Shown here: piece by piece, positions 17,211-25,423 of the stretch
Layout of the letters: the number at the start of each line of letters is the position of its first letter
Position numbering within the stretch: position 1 is the first letter of the stretch
Assembly: GCF_024508295.1 (NCBI RefSeq)
Contig: NZ_CP101990.1
Coordinates: 496,001 to 560,000 of the forward strand
Reading direction: 5' to 3'
DNA: 64,000 nucleotides
Source of the DNA: Aeromicrobium duanguangcaii
Lineage (GTDB): Bacteria; Actinomycetota; Actinomycetes; Propionibacteriales; Nocardioidaceae
Notes under the pieces: model-generated
Seen by the model: the letters and a program-made list of their open reading frames with translations, nothing else
Told to the model about the DNA's origin: nothing
Databases searched by the model: none
Position numbers and translations under genes: made by a program

Positions 17211-18428
17211 GTGGAATTTGCCTACGACGCCACCACCAACGACCTGATCGAGCGGCTGACCTCGTTCATGGACGAGTTCGTCTATCCCGCCGAGGCGACG
17301 TTCTGGGAGCAGCTCGAGGCCGCTCCCGACGTGTGGTCGCCCCCGCCGGTGATCGAGGGCCTCAAGTCCGAGGCGAAGCAGCGCGGCCTGTGGAACCTGT
17401 TCCACCCGGGCGCCGAGGGCGCCGGCCTGACGAACCTGCAGTACGCACCTCTGTGCGAGATCATGGGCCGCAGCCTCCACATCGCCCCCACGGCCACGAA
17501 CTGCGCCGCGCCGGACACCGGCAACATGGAGGTGCTGAGCATGTTCGGCACCGAGGAGCAGAAGCAGCAGTGGCTCGAGCCGCTGCTGGCCGGTGAGATC
17601 CGCTCGGCCTTCGCGATGACCGAGCCGGCCGTCGCCAGCTCGGACGCGACCAACATCGAGACCTCGATCGTGCGCGACGGCGACGAGTACGTCATCAACG
17701 GCCGCAAGTGGTTCATCTCCGGCGCGATGAACCCGAACGCCAAGATCATGATCGTCATGGGCAAGACCGACCCGAACGCGTCGCGTCACCGCCAGCAGTC
17801 CCAGATCCTCGTGCCCCGGGACACCCCGGGCGTCGACATCCGGCGCGGGATGCGCGTCTTCGGCTACGACGACCGCGATCACGGCGGCCACGCCGAGGTC
17901 GTCTTCACCGACGTGCGCGTGCCGGTCTCGAACCTCATCGCGGGGGAGGGCGAGGGCTTCGCGATCGCCCAGGCCCGCCTCGGGCCCGGCCGCATCCACC
18001 ACTGCATGCGCTTGATCGGCATCGCCGAGCGCAGCCTCGAGCTGATGGTCGCGCGCGCCAACGACCGCGTCGCCTTCGGCAAGCCCCTGAGCGAGCAGGG
18101 CGTGATCCGCGACTGGATCGCCGAGTCGCGCGTCAAGATCGAGCAGATCCGGCTGCTGACCCTCAAGGCCGCATGGCTCATGGACACGGTGGGCAACAAG
18201 GGCGCGCACACCGAGATCCAGGCGATCAAGATCGCCGCTCCCCGCACGGTGGAGTGGATCGTCGACAAGGCCATCCAGGTCCACGGCGGTGGCGGCCTGA
18301 GCCAGGACTTCCCGATCGCCGAGTGGTTCGCCCAGGTGCGGACGCTGCGGTTCGCCGACGGACCCGACGAGGTCCACAAGAACGCGCTGGCGCGTCACGA
18401 GCTGCGGAAGGTGGCCTCGCGTGACTGA
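17211..18428 (+). CDS. Acyl-CoA dehydrogenase, ACAD10/11-like
   Basis: A 405-residue FAD-dependent dehydrogenase. FAMTEP at 134-139 is the flavin-contact motif, RIHHCMR at 261-267 is characteristic of the ACAD10/11 group, and VHGGGG near 360 and ADGPDEVHK at the C-terminus complete the helical domain. It is highly similar to the partial protein at 1-653. LvaC, a relative from levulinate degradation, works on 4-phosphoacyl-CoA made by an APH kinase; such a kinase is encoded at 5924-6946. The start is GTG with GGGAG upstream. The gene heads a run of three coupled dehydrogenases and overlaps the next by 8 bases. Confidence 0.93.
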   Translation: MEFAYDATTNDLIERLTSFMDEFVYPAEATFWEQLEAAPDVWSPPPVIEGLKSEAKQRGLWNLFHPGAEGAGLTNLQYAPLCEIMGRSLHIAPTATNCAAPDTGNMEVLSMFGTEEQKQQWLEPLLAGEIRSAFAMTEPAVASSDATNIETSIVRDGDEYVINGRKWFISGAMNPNAKIMIVMGKTDPNASRHRQQSQILVPRDTPGVDIRRGMRVFGYDDRDHGGHAEVVFTDVRVPVSNLIAGEGEGFAIAQARLGPGRIHHCMRLIGIAERSLELMVARANDRVAFGKPLSEQGVIRDWIAESRVKIEQIRLLTLKAAWLMDTVGNKGAHTEIQAIKIAAPRTVEWIVDKAIQVHGGGGLSQDFPIAEWFAQVRTLRFADGPDEVHKNALARHELRKVASRD

Positions 18429-19590
18429 CGTGCGCGCGGAGGTGGCGGCGCTCCTGGCCCGCTTCGACCTCCAGACCGTCGACCCCGTCGAGTTCCTCGG
18501 CGCCAGATTCGATGCCGGCCTGGCGTGGGTGCACTTCCCCGTCGGGCGTGGCGGTCTGGGGCGTCCCCGCGACGAGCAGCAGGTCGTCGAGCAGCTGTTG
18601 GCCGAGGCCGGCGCACCGGCGCCCGATCTCGGCCTCAACAGCATCGGCCTGGGCATGGCAGCCCCGACCCTGATCGCCTTCGGCACCCCCGAGCAGCAGG
18701 ACCGCTACCTGCGGCCGCTGTTCACATGCGAGGAGATCTGGTGCCAGTTGTTCAGTGAGCCCGGAGCCGGGTCCGACCTGGCCGGCGTGGCGACCCGCGC
18801 CGTCCTCGACGGCGACACCTGGGTCGTGAACGGCCAGAAGGTCTGGACCTCCGGCGCCCAGAACGCCCAGCGGGCGATCCTCGTGGCGCGGACCGATCCG
18901 ACGGTCGTCAAGCACGCCGGCCTGTCGTACTTCGTCGTCGACATGAGCGACCCGGGGGTGGACGTGCGTCCACTGCGCCAGATCACCGGCGAGGCCGAGT
19001 TCAACGAGGTCTTCCTCAACGACGTGCGCGTCCCGGACGCCGACCGCGTGGGAGCGGTGGGAGCCGGGTGGCGCGTCGCCACGACCACCCTCAACAACGA
19101 GCGCGTGGCCATCGGCAGCGGCGCGGATCGCGAGGCCGGGCAGATCGGCATCGTCACCGAGCGCTGGCGGCGCGATCCGTCCGTGCGCTCGGCGGCCGAG
19201 CACGACCGGCTGATGTCCTGGTGGGTCGAGACCGAGGTGACCCGTCTGGCCGGCGAGCGGCTGCGCCAGCAGCTGGCGATGGGCCAGCCGGGACCCGAGA
19301 GCTCGGCGATGAAGCTGGCGTTCGCGAAGCAGGCCCAACAGGTCTCGGGCTTCGCCCTGGAGCTCGATCCCGACGCGGGCCTGCAGTACGACGACTGGAC
19401 GATGGTCCGGACCGGCTCGGCCAGCTTCCTGGGCCGCGGTCCGGGATTCCGCTACCTGCGCGCCAAGGGCAACTCGATCGAGGGCGGGACGTCCGAGATC
19501 ATGCGCAACGTCGTGTCCGAGCGTGTCCTGGGCCTGCCCGCCGACCACCGCCCCGACAAGGGCGTTCCCTTCAACGAGGTGGCCCGATGA
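18421..19590 (+). CDS. Acyl-CoA dehydrogenase, large (catalytic) partner
   Basis: A 389-residue dehydrogenase. FSEPGAGSD at 111-119 is the FAD/substrate motif, and Glu354 in SIEGGTSEI occupies the usual catalytic-base position. It resembles mycobacterial FadE proteins that act on ring or branched acyl-CoA as alpha2-beta2 complexes, where a complete subunit pairs with a shorter one. The shorter partner would be the next gene, with a start overlapping by 4 bases (ATGA). The N-terminus is short, beginning directly with a helix ([11 protein letters not shown]). It starts with GTG inside the preceding gene. Confidence 0.92.
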   Translation: MTDVRAEVAALLARFDLQTVDPVEFLGARFDAGLAWVHFPVGRGGLGRPRDEQQVVEQLLAEAGAPAPDLGLNSIGLGMAAPTLIAFGTPEQQDRYLRPLFTCEEIWCQLFSEPGAGSDLAGVATRAVLDGDTWVVNGQKVWTSGAQNAQRAILVARTDPTVVKHAGLSYFVVDMSDPGVDVRPLRQITGEAEFNEVFLNDVRVPDADRVGAVGAGWRVATTTLNNERVAIGSGADREAGQIGIVTERWRRDPSVRSAAEHDRLMSWWVETEVTRLAGERLRQQLAMGQPGPESSAMKLAFAKQAQQVSGFALELDPDAGLQYDDWTMVRTGSASFLGRGPGFRYLRAKGNSIEGGTSEIMRNVVSERVLGLPADHRPDKGVPFNEVAR

Positions 19591-20648
19591 CAGACCTGCT
19601 CTATTCGGATGTCGAGGAGTCGCTGCGCTCGAGCGTGCGCGGTGCCCTGAAGCGCACCGTCGATCCTTCGACCGTCGCGGCGCTCTACGACGCTCCGGAC
19701 ACCGACGTCTCGCCGGCTTGGTCCGCCCTCGCGGGCGACCTCGGCCTGGCAGGACTGCTGGTCCCCGAGGAGCGGGGCGGCGCGGGCGCGAGTGCGCGCG
19801 AGGCCTCCGTCGTGCTCGAGGAGCTGGGCCGCGCCGTGGCGCCGGTGCCGTTCCTGGAGAGCGCCGTCATCGCGACCACCGCGCTGCTGGCCGTCGACGC
19901 CCGAGACGTCCTGCCGCAGGTCGCCTCGGGCGACCGTCGCGCCGTCCTCGTCCTGCCGTGGTCGGCCCGCGCGGGGGCTTGGTCGGCGGGGGAGGCCGTC
20001 ACGGCTCCGGTCGCCGGCGCCCTCGGCGCCGATCTGTTCCTCGTGCCGACCTCGGTCGACGGGACCGTGCGGCTGGTGCTGCACGAGACCGCCGACGTCA
20101 CGCCGCTCACGTCCCTCGACATGAGCCGGCCGCTGGCGTCGGTCGCGCCGACGGACGAGGGACGCGTGCTGGCCGAGGGCGAGGCCGCGGTCGCGGCCGT
20201 CGATGCCGCGCTGGCCGCTGGCGCCGCGCTGCTCGCCTCCGAGCAGCTGGGTGTCGCGCAGTGGTGCCTGGAGACGACGGTGGAGTACGCCAAGACGCGC
20301 ATCCAGTTCGCCCGGCCGATCGGCTCGTTCCAGGCGATCAAGCACCGGCTCGCCGATCTCTACCTCGAGGTCACGCAGGCACAGGCCGCCGCCCGGTACG
20401 CCGCGGACACGCTGGCCGCGCAAGATCCCGACGCGCCCGTCGCGCAGGCGGTCGCCCAGTCCTACTGCTCCGACGTCGCGGTGCACGCCGCCGAGGAGGC
20501 CCTGCAGCTGCACGGCGGCATCGGCATGACGTGGGAGCACGGGGTGCACCTGTACCTCAAGCGCGCCAAGTCCGACCAGCTCGCGCTCGGCACGCCCGCG
20601 GCGCACCGGGCCGACCTGGCCGGACTCGTCGACCTCCCGCAGCACTGA
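19587..20648 (+). CDS. Acyl-CoA dehydrogenase, short partner subunit
   Basis: A 353-residue acyl-CoA dehydrogenase-like protein. The N-terminal helical domain is intact (LGLAGLLVPEERGGAG), but the middle domain is shortened: there is no T/SEP-x-GSD motif and no catalytic Glu in the usual C-terminal place. The C-terminal domain keeps LHGGIGMTWEHG. Such reduced proteins are typical of the second subunit of heteromeric FadE pairs, where FAD is bound at the interface. The 4-base overlap with the preceding gene supports equal synthesis and complex formation. The pairing is inferred from sequence and context. Confidence 0.9.
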   Translation: MTDLLYSDVEESLRSSVRGALKRTVDPSTVAALYDAPDTDVSPAWSALAGDLGLAGLLVPEERGGAGASAREASVVLEELGRAVAPVPFLESAVIATTALLAVDARDVLPQVASGDRRAVLVLPWSARAGAWSAGEAVTAPVAGALGADLFLVPTSVDGTVRLVLHETADVTPLTSLDMSRPLASVAPTDEGRVLAEGEAAVAAVDAALAAGAALLASEQLGVAQWCLETTVEYAKTRIQFARPIGSFQAIKHRLADLYLEVTQAQAAARYAADTLAAQDPDAPVAQAVAQSYCSDVAVHAAEEALQLHGGIGMTWEHGVHLYLKRAKSDQLALGTPAAHRADLAGLVDLPQH

Positions 20649-20689
20649 TCTCACACCACGACAGACTCATCACCACAGAAGGGACCACC

Positions 20690-21460
20690 ATGGACACCGC
20701 AGCACTGTTCAGTCTCGAAGGCCGCTCGGCCCTCATCACCGGCGGCTCGCGCGGCATCGGCAAGATGATCGCGGAGGGCTTCCTGAGCCAGGGCGCTCGC
20801 GTGTACATCTCGGCGCGCAAGGCCGAGGCGTGCGACGCGGCGGCCGAGGAGCTCTCGCAGTACGGCCAGTGCATCTCGCTGCCGGCCGACGTCTCGACGC
20901 TCGACGGCATCAACGACCTCGTCGCCCGCTACCGCGAGCACGAGTCGAGCCTGGACATCCTCGTCAACAACGCCGGCGCCGCGTGGGGAGCCCCGTTCGA
21001 CGAGTTCCCCGAGTCCGGCTGGGACAAGGTCATGGACCTCAACGTGAAGTCGCTCTTCTTCCTCACGCAGGCCCTCAAGTCCGACCTCGTCGCCGCGTCT
21101 GGCGACCACCTGGCGAAGGTCATCAACATCGCGTCGATCGACGGGATCAGCCTGAACCCGCAGGAGACGTACTCGTACCACGCGAGCAAGGCGGGCGTGA
21201 TCCAGCTGACCCGCCGGATGGCCATCCGCCTGATCGAGGACCGGATCGCCGTCAGCGGCATCGCGCCGGGCGCCTTCGCCTCGAACATGAACAAGGACGC
21301 GCGCGACCGCGGCGACGAGATCAAGGACTCCATCCCCGCCGGTCGGATCGGCGATCCCGAGGACATGGCGGCTGCCGCGATCTACCTGGCCGCACGGTCG
21401 GGCGATTACGTGGTCGGTTCGACGATCACGGTCGACGGAGGCGTCACCCACGCCCGCTGA
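20690..21460 (+). CDS. SDR-family oxidoreductase
   Basis: A 256-residue classical short-chain dehydrogenase. Cofactor motif TGGSRGIG starts near residue 17, NNAG near 90, the active-site Ser is in NIASIDG, and Tyr/Lys in YHASK. After the catalytic motif comes IAPGAFASNMN, typical of the FabG-like group. The expected role is oxidation of a 3-hydroxyacyl-CoA to the 3-keto form, between the upstream hydratases and thiolase. ATG at 20690 follows AGAAGGGA by 6 bases. It is the last gene of the dehydrogenase operon and is followed by a strong terminator. Confidence 0.93.
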   Translation: MDTAALFSLEGRSALITGGSRGIGKMIAEGFLSQGARVYISARKAEACDAAAEELSQYGQCISLPADVSTLDGINDLVARYREHESSLDILVNNAGAAWGAPFDEFPESGWDKVMDLNVKSLFFLTQALKSDLVAASGDHLAKVINIASIDGISLNPQETYSYHASKAGVIQLTRRMAIRLIEDRIAVSGIAPGAFASNMNKDARDRGDEIKDSIPAGRIGDPEDMAAAAIYLAARSGDYVVGSTITVDGGVTHAR

Positions 21461-21473
21461 CGCCGCTGTACCC

Positions 21474-21515
21474 AGCCCTCCCGGTCTCCCCACGAAGGAG
21501 ATCGGGAGGGCTTTT
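21474..21515 (+). terminator. Rho-independent terminator after the SDR
   Basis: A 16-bp stem with one G-T pair (AGCCCTCCCGGTCTCC with its partner at 21497-21512), a 7-base loop and a TTTCT tail: a classical intrinsic terminator 13 bases after the stop codon. Confidence 0.92.
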
Positions 21516-21522
21516 CTAAAGT

Positions 21523-21540
21523 TGAACTCAATATTGACTC
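21523..21540. promoter_or_regulatory. Dyad and -35 region before SBP3
   Basis: TGAACTCAATATTGACTC contains the perfect 10-bp palindrome TCAATATTGA, overlapping a TTGACT -35 candidate (21534-21539; CAAGAT at 21557-21562 after 17 bases). It resembles the right half of the SBP2 operator (TTCAGTATTGA) and may be a variant of the same site. Confidence 0.4.
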
Positions 21541-21572
21541 CGGCCCCGTCGTCCTTCAAGATGGGGCGAACG

Positions 21573-21588
21573 TGTGAGCACGATCACA
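21573..21588. promoter_or_regulatory. CRP-like site before SBP3
   Basis: TGTGA-GCACGA-TCACA is a perfect match to the CRP/GlxR consensus TGTGA-N6-TCACA, 21 bases upstream of the SBP3 ATG and just before its ribosome binding site. From this position, downstream of the proposed promoter, binding would be expected to repress unless another promoter is used. Confidence 0.65.
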
Positions 21589-21609
21589 GCCCCTTGGAGG
21601 AGAACGACG

Positions 21610-23166
21610 ATGGCAAGAACCAGTGCAGCGGTGGTGCTCGGGACCGTCGCAGTGATGGCCCTGAGCGCCTGCGGAGGCGAGGCGAAGGGCTCGAACGGCG
21701 CGGCCGGCGAGGTCCCGGAGAGCATCGTCATGGACCTGCGCAACGACATCGACACCTTCGACCCGGCGATCTCGTCGTCCGACCAGGGCTCGATGCAGCT
21801 GTTCGAGGCGCTCTACGACACGCCCGTCCGACAGGACCACGAGACCGGAGGGGTCTCCCCGGCCATGGCGACGACGTGGGATGTCACGCCCACGAAGATC
21901 GTCTTCACCCTGCGCCCCGACCTGAAGTGCAGCGACGGCTCCGACCTGCTGCCGTCGGACGTCGCCAAGAACATGCAGCGGCTCGCCGACCCGGAGTCCG
22001 GGTCGCCGTTCACCGGTCGCCTCTTCGGTCCCGGGGGAGCCAAGTCGATCGTCGGCGACGACGACGCGGACACCCTCACGATCGAGGTCAACCAGCCGCA
22101 CGCAGACATGCTCGAGTCGATGACCAACGCCTTCGTGGTGTGCCCCCGAGGGCTGGCCGACCTCGAGGGTCTGGGTACTGCGCCGCAGGGATCGGGCCCG
22201 TACAAGATTGCCTCGATGAAGCGTGGTGACGAGTACGTGCTCGAGGCCTGGGACTCCCCGGCGATCACCGACGAGGACGCCGTGCCACCGAAGATCACGA
22301 TGCGCGTGGTCACGTCCGACTCGACGCGAGCCAACCTGTTCGAGACCGGAGCGACCGACATCGCCGCCATCCTCGGTCGGGACAACGAGCGCCTCGTCCG
22401 CAAGCACGACCCGATCCAGGGCAAGGCCTTCGGCGCCGACGCCATCTCCTTCAACGAACGCCCGGGACGGCCGTTCGCCGACGAGCGCCTGCGTCGCGCC
22501 GTAGCCCATGCCGTCGATCCGGAGGGGTTCACCAAGGCGGCGTCGTTCGGCCTGGGCGAGCCCACCCGCACGTTCATCACCGAGAACATGAACTGCCACA
22601 CCCCCGAGAACGGTGAGGTCACGCCGCAGTTCGACCTCGACCGGGCGAAGGCCGAGCTCAAGGCGGCCGGCTACGGCCCCGGCGGCAAGGAGCTGACCAT
22701 CAAGATGCTCGGCTACGACGTGCAGAACTCCGGACCGGAGTACTTGGCCGACGCGATCCGTCAGCTGGGCGTGAAGGTCGACATCACCAGCGGCACCCAG
22801 GCCCAGGCGGCCGGGACGATCTACGCCGACAACGATGACTGGGACCTCATCGTCTACCCGTACCAGACCGCGGTCCGCACGCCCTTCCCGATGGCCACGA
22901 AGATGAGCTCGGTCTACGGCGAGGGCGGCGCGCTGAACTGGGGCCGCGTCAAGAACGCGAAGTTCGAGGCACTGGTCAAGGACAAGCTCTCGAGCGTCGA
23001 GGGTGACGAGCGCTGCGCCCTGTGGGGTCAGGCGGAGGCCGCCCTGCTCGAGCGGGTCGACTTCGTTCCCCTGATGGTCCCGGTGGCGAACTATTTCACC
23101 GACGGCCTGACGTTCGAGGCCGGCTACCGTGTCGTGAACCTGCGGAGCATCCGCAACGCGGGCTGA
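21610..23166 (+). CDS. Extracellular solute-binding lipoprotein, family 5 (SBP3)
   Basis: A 518-residue third paralogue of the family 5 binding proteins at 7006 and 8769. The signal peptide is short (residues 1-20) with lipobox LSAC and Cys21. Shared landmarks include MDLRNDIDTFDP, ALYDTPVRQD, LKCSDGSDLL, PQGSGPYK and the closing VNLRSIRNAG. It is more diverged than SBP1 and SBP2 are from each other. ATG at 21610 follows GGAGGAG by 9 bases. It has its own promoter with a CRP-like site and no permease genes nearby, so it probably delivers ligand to the permeases at 775-2684 (inference). Confidence 0.92.
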   Translation: MARTSAAVVLGTVAVMALSACGGEAKGSNGAAGEVPESIVMDLRNDIDTFDPAISSSDQGSMQLFEALYDTPVRQDHETGGVSPAMATTWDVTPTKIVFTLRPDLKCSDGSDLLPSDVAKNMQRLADPESGSPFTGRLFGPGGAKSIVGDDDADTLTIEVNQPHADMLESMTNAFVVCPRGLADLEGLGTAPQGSGPYKIASMKRGDEYVLEAWDSPAITDEDAVPPKITMRVVTSDSTRANLFETGATDIAAILGRDNERLVRKHDPIQGKAFGADAISFNERPGRPFADERLRRAVAHAVDPEGFTKAASFGLGEPTRTFITENMNCHTPENGEVTPQFDLDRAKAELKAAGYGPGGKELTIKMLGYDVQNSGPEYLADAIRQLGVKVDITSGTQAQAAGTIYADNDDWDLIVYPYQTAVRTPFPMATKMSSVYGEGGALNWGRVKNAKFEALVKDKLSSVEGDERCALWGQAEAALLERVDFVPLMVPVANYFTDGLTFEAGYRVVNLRSIRNAG

Positions 23167-23180
23167 CGCGCACGAGCCAG

Positions 23181-23215
23181 CAGCCCCACCGGACCCCCCC
23201 CTTCCGGTGGGGCTG
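23181..23215. terminator. Bidirectional terminator between SBP3 and DNA ligase
   Basis: A perfect 13-bp stem (CAGCCCCACCGGA and complement) with a C-rich 9-base loop, followed by TTGTCGTCC, between two convergent genes. Confidence 0.85.
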
Positions 23216-23223
23216 TTGTCGTC

Positions 23224-24741
23224 CTAGGTGCCTGCGAGCGCGCGGACCGTCTCGATCGTGTCGGCCTCGGCCGGCGACTTGTCGTCGCGATAGCGGACCA
23301 CGCGCGCGAACCGCAGGGCGAGGCCGCCGGGGTAGCGCGTGGAGCGCTGGAGTCCGTCGAAGGCGGTCTCGACGACCTGCTCGGGACGCACGTGGACGAC
23401 GTGCCCCTCGCGATGCGTCTCCAGTTCGAGGAAGCGCTCGGTCTGCCAGGCGAGCATCTCGTCGGTCATGCCCTTGAACGTCTTGCCGAGCATCACGAAC
23501 CCGGTGGGGGAGGACTCGTCGCGGGCGCCGAGATGGATGTTGGACAGCCAGCCCCGGCGCCGTCCGGAGCCCCACTCGACCGCCAGGACGACCAGGTCGA
23601 GGGTGTGCACCGGCTTGACCTTGACCCAGGCCGCGCCGCGCCGGCCCGCCGCGTAGGGCGCGGAGAGGTCCTTGAGGACGACGCCCTCGTGACCGGCCGC
23701 GACGGTCTCGACGGCGAACGCGTCGGCCGCCTCAGGGTCCGAGGTGACGAGGCGACGGACACGGTGCGGCTCGGGCACCAGCGCATCGAGGGCGGCGAGG
23801 CGCTCGTGACCGGGTGCGTCGAGCAGGTCACGGCCGTCGAGGTGGAGGAGATCGAAGAAGTGCGGCGCGATCGCGACGCCGGCGCCCTGGGCCGTGCGGC
23901 TGGCGGTGTCCTGGAAGGCCAGCGGGCGGCCGTCGGCGTTCAGGGCCAGCGCCTCGCCGTCGAGCACGAACCGGTCGGCGGGCAGCGATCGGGCGATCTC
24001 GACCACCTCGGGCAGCCGGGCGGTGATGTCGTCGAGGCTGCGGGTGACCACGAGCACGGCGTCGCCGTCACGGTGGACCTGGATGCGGATCCCGTCGAGC
24101 TTGGCGTCGACGGCGACCTCGGTGCGGCCGTCGGGGGAGAGGCTGGCCATGGCTGCCGCCACGTCGGGCGCGCTGGAGGCCAGCATCGGCATGACCGGCC
24201 GGCCGACCTCGAGGCCGATCGCGGCCAGTGCCCCCTCGCCCTCGAAGGCGGCTGCGGCGGCGGCGACCGTGCTGCCGGCGAGCATCGCCGCGCGGCGGAC
24301 GGTGGCCACCGGGACCTCGGCGACCTGCGCGACCGCCTCCTGCGTGACGGCGTCGAGCGCGCCCTGGCGCAGGTTGCCCGTGACGATGGCCCGCAGCCAC
24401 TCCTGCTCGGCGGCGGTGGCTCGTCCGAACAGGTCGGCGACGGCCTGCCGGCGCGCGTCCTGCGACCCGGGTCCGGACAGCCGCGACATCACCTCGAACG
24501 CCTCATCGACCTCGAGGACGCTGAGCGAGGGCTCGTCGGCCGGTGGCACCGTCGCGCTCACGCCCCGCCAGCCCAAGCCGGTGCGTCGCTGGCGCAGCGC
24601 ACCGCCGAGGTAGGACACGACGGTCGCGAGCTCGTCAGGCTCGACGCGGCGGAGCAGGTCGGCGAGCAGCGCGACCTTCGCCTTCCGCGATCGGGTGGCG
24701 GCGACCTCGGAGGAGGTGGCGACGAGCTCGGCGAGCAGCAT
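23224..24741 (-). CDS. ATP-dependent DNA ligase (LigB-like)
   Basis: A 505-residue ligase that seals nicks through an enzyme-adenylate intermediate. The adenylation motif K-x-DG is [12 protein letters not shown], with nucleophile Lys214. The N-terminal DNA-binding helical domain is residues 1-200 ([32 protein letters not shown]), and an OB-fold follows with [15 protein letters not shown] and the C-terminal [13 protein letters not shown]. Length and organisation match the actinobacterial LigB group (about 507 residues in mycobacteria), an accessory repair ligase beside the NAD-dependent LigA. It is monocistronic, divergent from the small gene at 24793. Confidence 0.93.
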   Translation of the reverse strand: MLLAELVATSSEVAATRSRKAKVALLADLLRRVEPDELATVVSYLGGALRQRRTGLGWRGVSATVPPADEPSLSVLEVDEAFEVMSRLSGPGSQDARRQAVADLFGRATAAEQEWLRAIVTGNLRQGALDAVTQEAVAQVAEVPVATVRRAAMLAGSTVAAAAAAFEGEGALAAIGLEVGRPVMPMLASSAPDVAAAMASLSPDGRTEVAVDAKLDGIRIQVHRDGDAVLVVTRSLDDITARLPEVVEIARSLPADRFVLDGEALALNADGRPLAFQDTASRTAQGAGVAIAPHFFDLLHLDGRDLLDAPGHERLAALDALVPEPHRVRRLVTSDPEAADAFAVETVAAGHEGVVLKDLSAPYAAGRRGAAWVKVKPVHTLDLVVLAVEWGSGRRRGWLSNIHLGARDESSPTGFVMLGKTFKGMTDEMLAWQTERFLELETHREGHVVHVRPEQVVETAFDGLQRSTRYPGGLALRFARVVRYRDDKSPAEADTIETVRALAGT

Positions 24742-24792
24742 GCCCCCATCCTGCCGCTCGTCACGGACAGTCGCTGGCCCCGAACGGGCAGG

Positions 24793-25419
24793 ATGGGGAA
24801 CGTGAAGACCGGTCGGATCAGGGAGCGCTTCGCCGGCCGGATCGCCGGGGTCGGCAGCACGAGCGGCATCCGGGTCGTCGTCGGCCGTTGGGACTCCTCA
24901 CCGTGGGGCGCGTTCGCGGACGTGATGCTCGAGGACGCGACCGGTCATCGCGTCCTGCTGGCGCCGTCCGACCGGGTGCAGGACTTCGTCGCGGCGACCT
25001 ACGCGTTCGACGAGCACGTCATCGAGCCCGTGGCGGTGACGGACACTGCCGACGGATGGGAGGTCTCGACGCCGTCACTGACGCTGCGCCTGGTCTTCGG
25101 AGGTCGGACGCCGCTGGGTGCGCTGCTCGGACTCGTGCCGCCGCGCGTCGCGACCGCGCCCGCATGGTGCTCGGCCATCGACCCGGTCGCGCGGGTCGTG
25201 ATGAAGGGCGTGCGCACGCGCGGAACCGCCGGCAACGACCGCCGCGAGTGGTACGGCGCGACGTCGGTCGTCTCCGTCGACTCGATCGACGGCAGCTGGC
25301 GGGGGACCGACCTCGGGGCTCTCGCCCCGGTCGACCCGCCCTGCCGCTTCGGCTTCTCGAGCACCCCCGCGACGCCGTCGGTGACGAGGGTCGTGACGAC
25401 GATCGAGCGGTTGGCCTAG
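24793..25419 (+). CDS. Conserved protein of unknown function
   Basis: A protein of about 208 residues without a family I can name. It is soluble, with no signal peptide or membrane segment, and rich in beta-strand patterns ([52 protein letters not shown]). [16 protein letters not shown] and [19 protein letters not shown] look like conserved cores. ATG at 24793 or GTG at 24802 could start it; the GTG has AGGA 8 bases upstream. It is divergent from the DNA ligase with a 51-base gap, and convergent with the acyl-CoA carboxylase, ending 4 bases before it. Confidence 0.75.
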   Translation: MGNVKTGRIRERFAGRIAGVGSTSGIRVVVGRWDSSPWGAFADVMLEDATGHRVLLAPSDRVQDFVAATYAFDEHVIEPVAVTDTADGWEVSTPSLTLRLVFGGRTPLGALLGLVPPRVATAPAWCSAIDPVARVVMKGVRTRGTAGNDRREWYGATSVVSVDSIDGSWRGTDLGALAPVDPPCRFGFSSTPATPSVTRVVTTIERLA

Positions 25420-25423
25420 CCCG

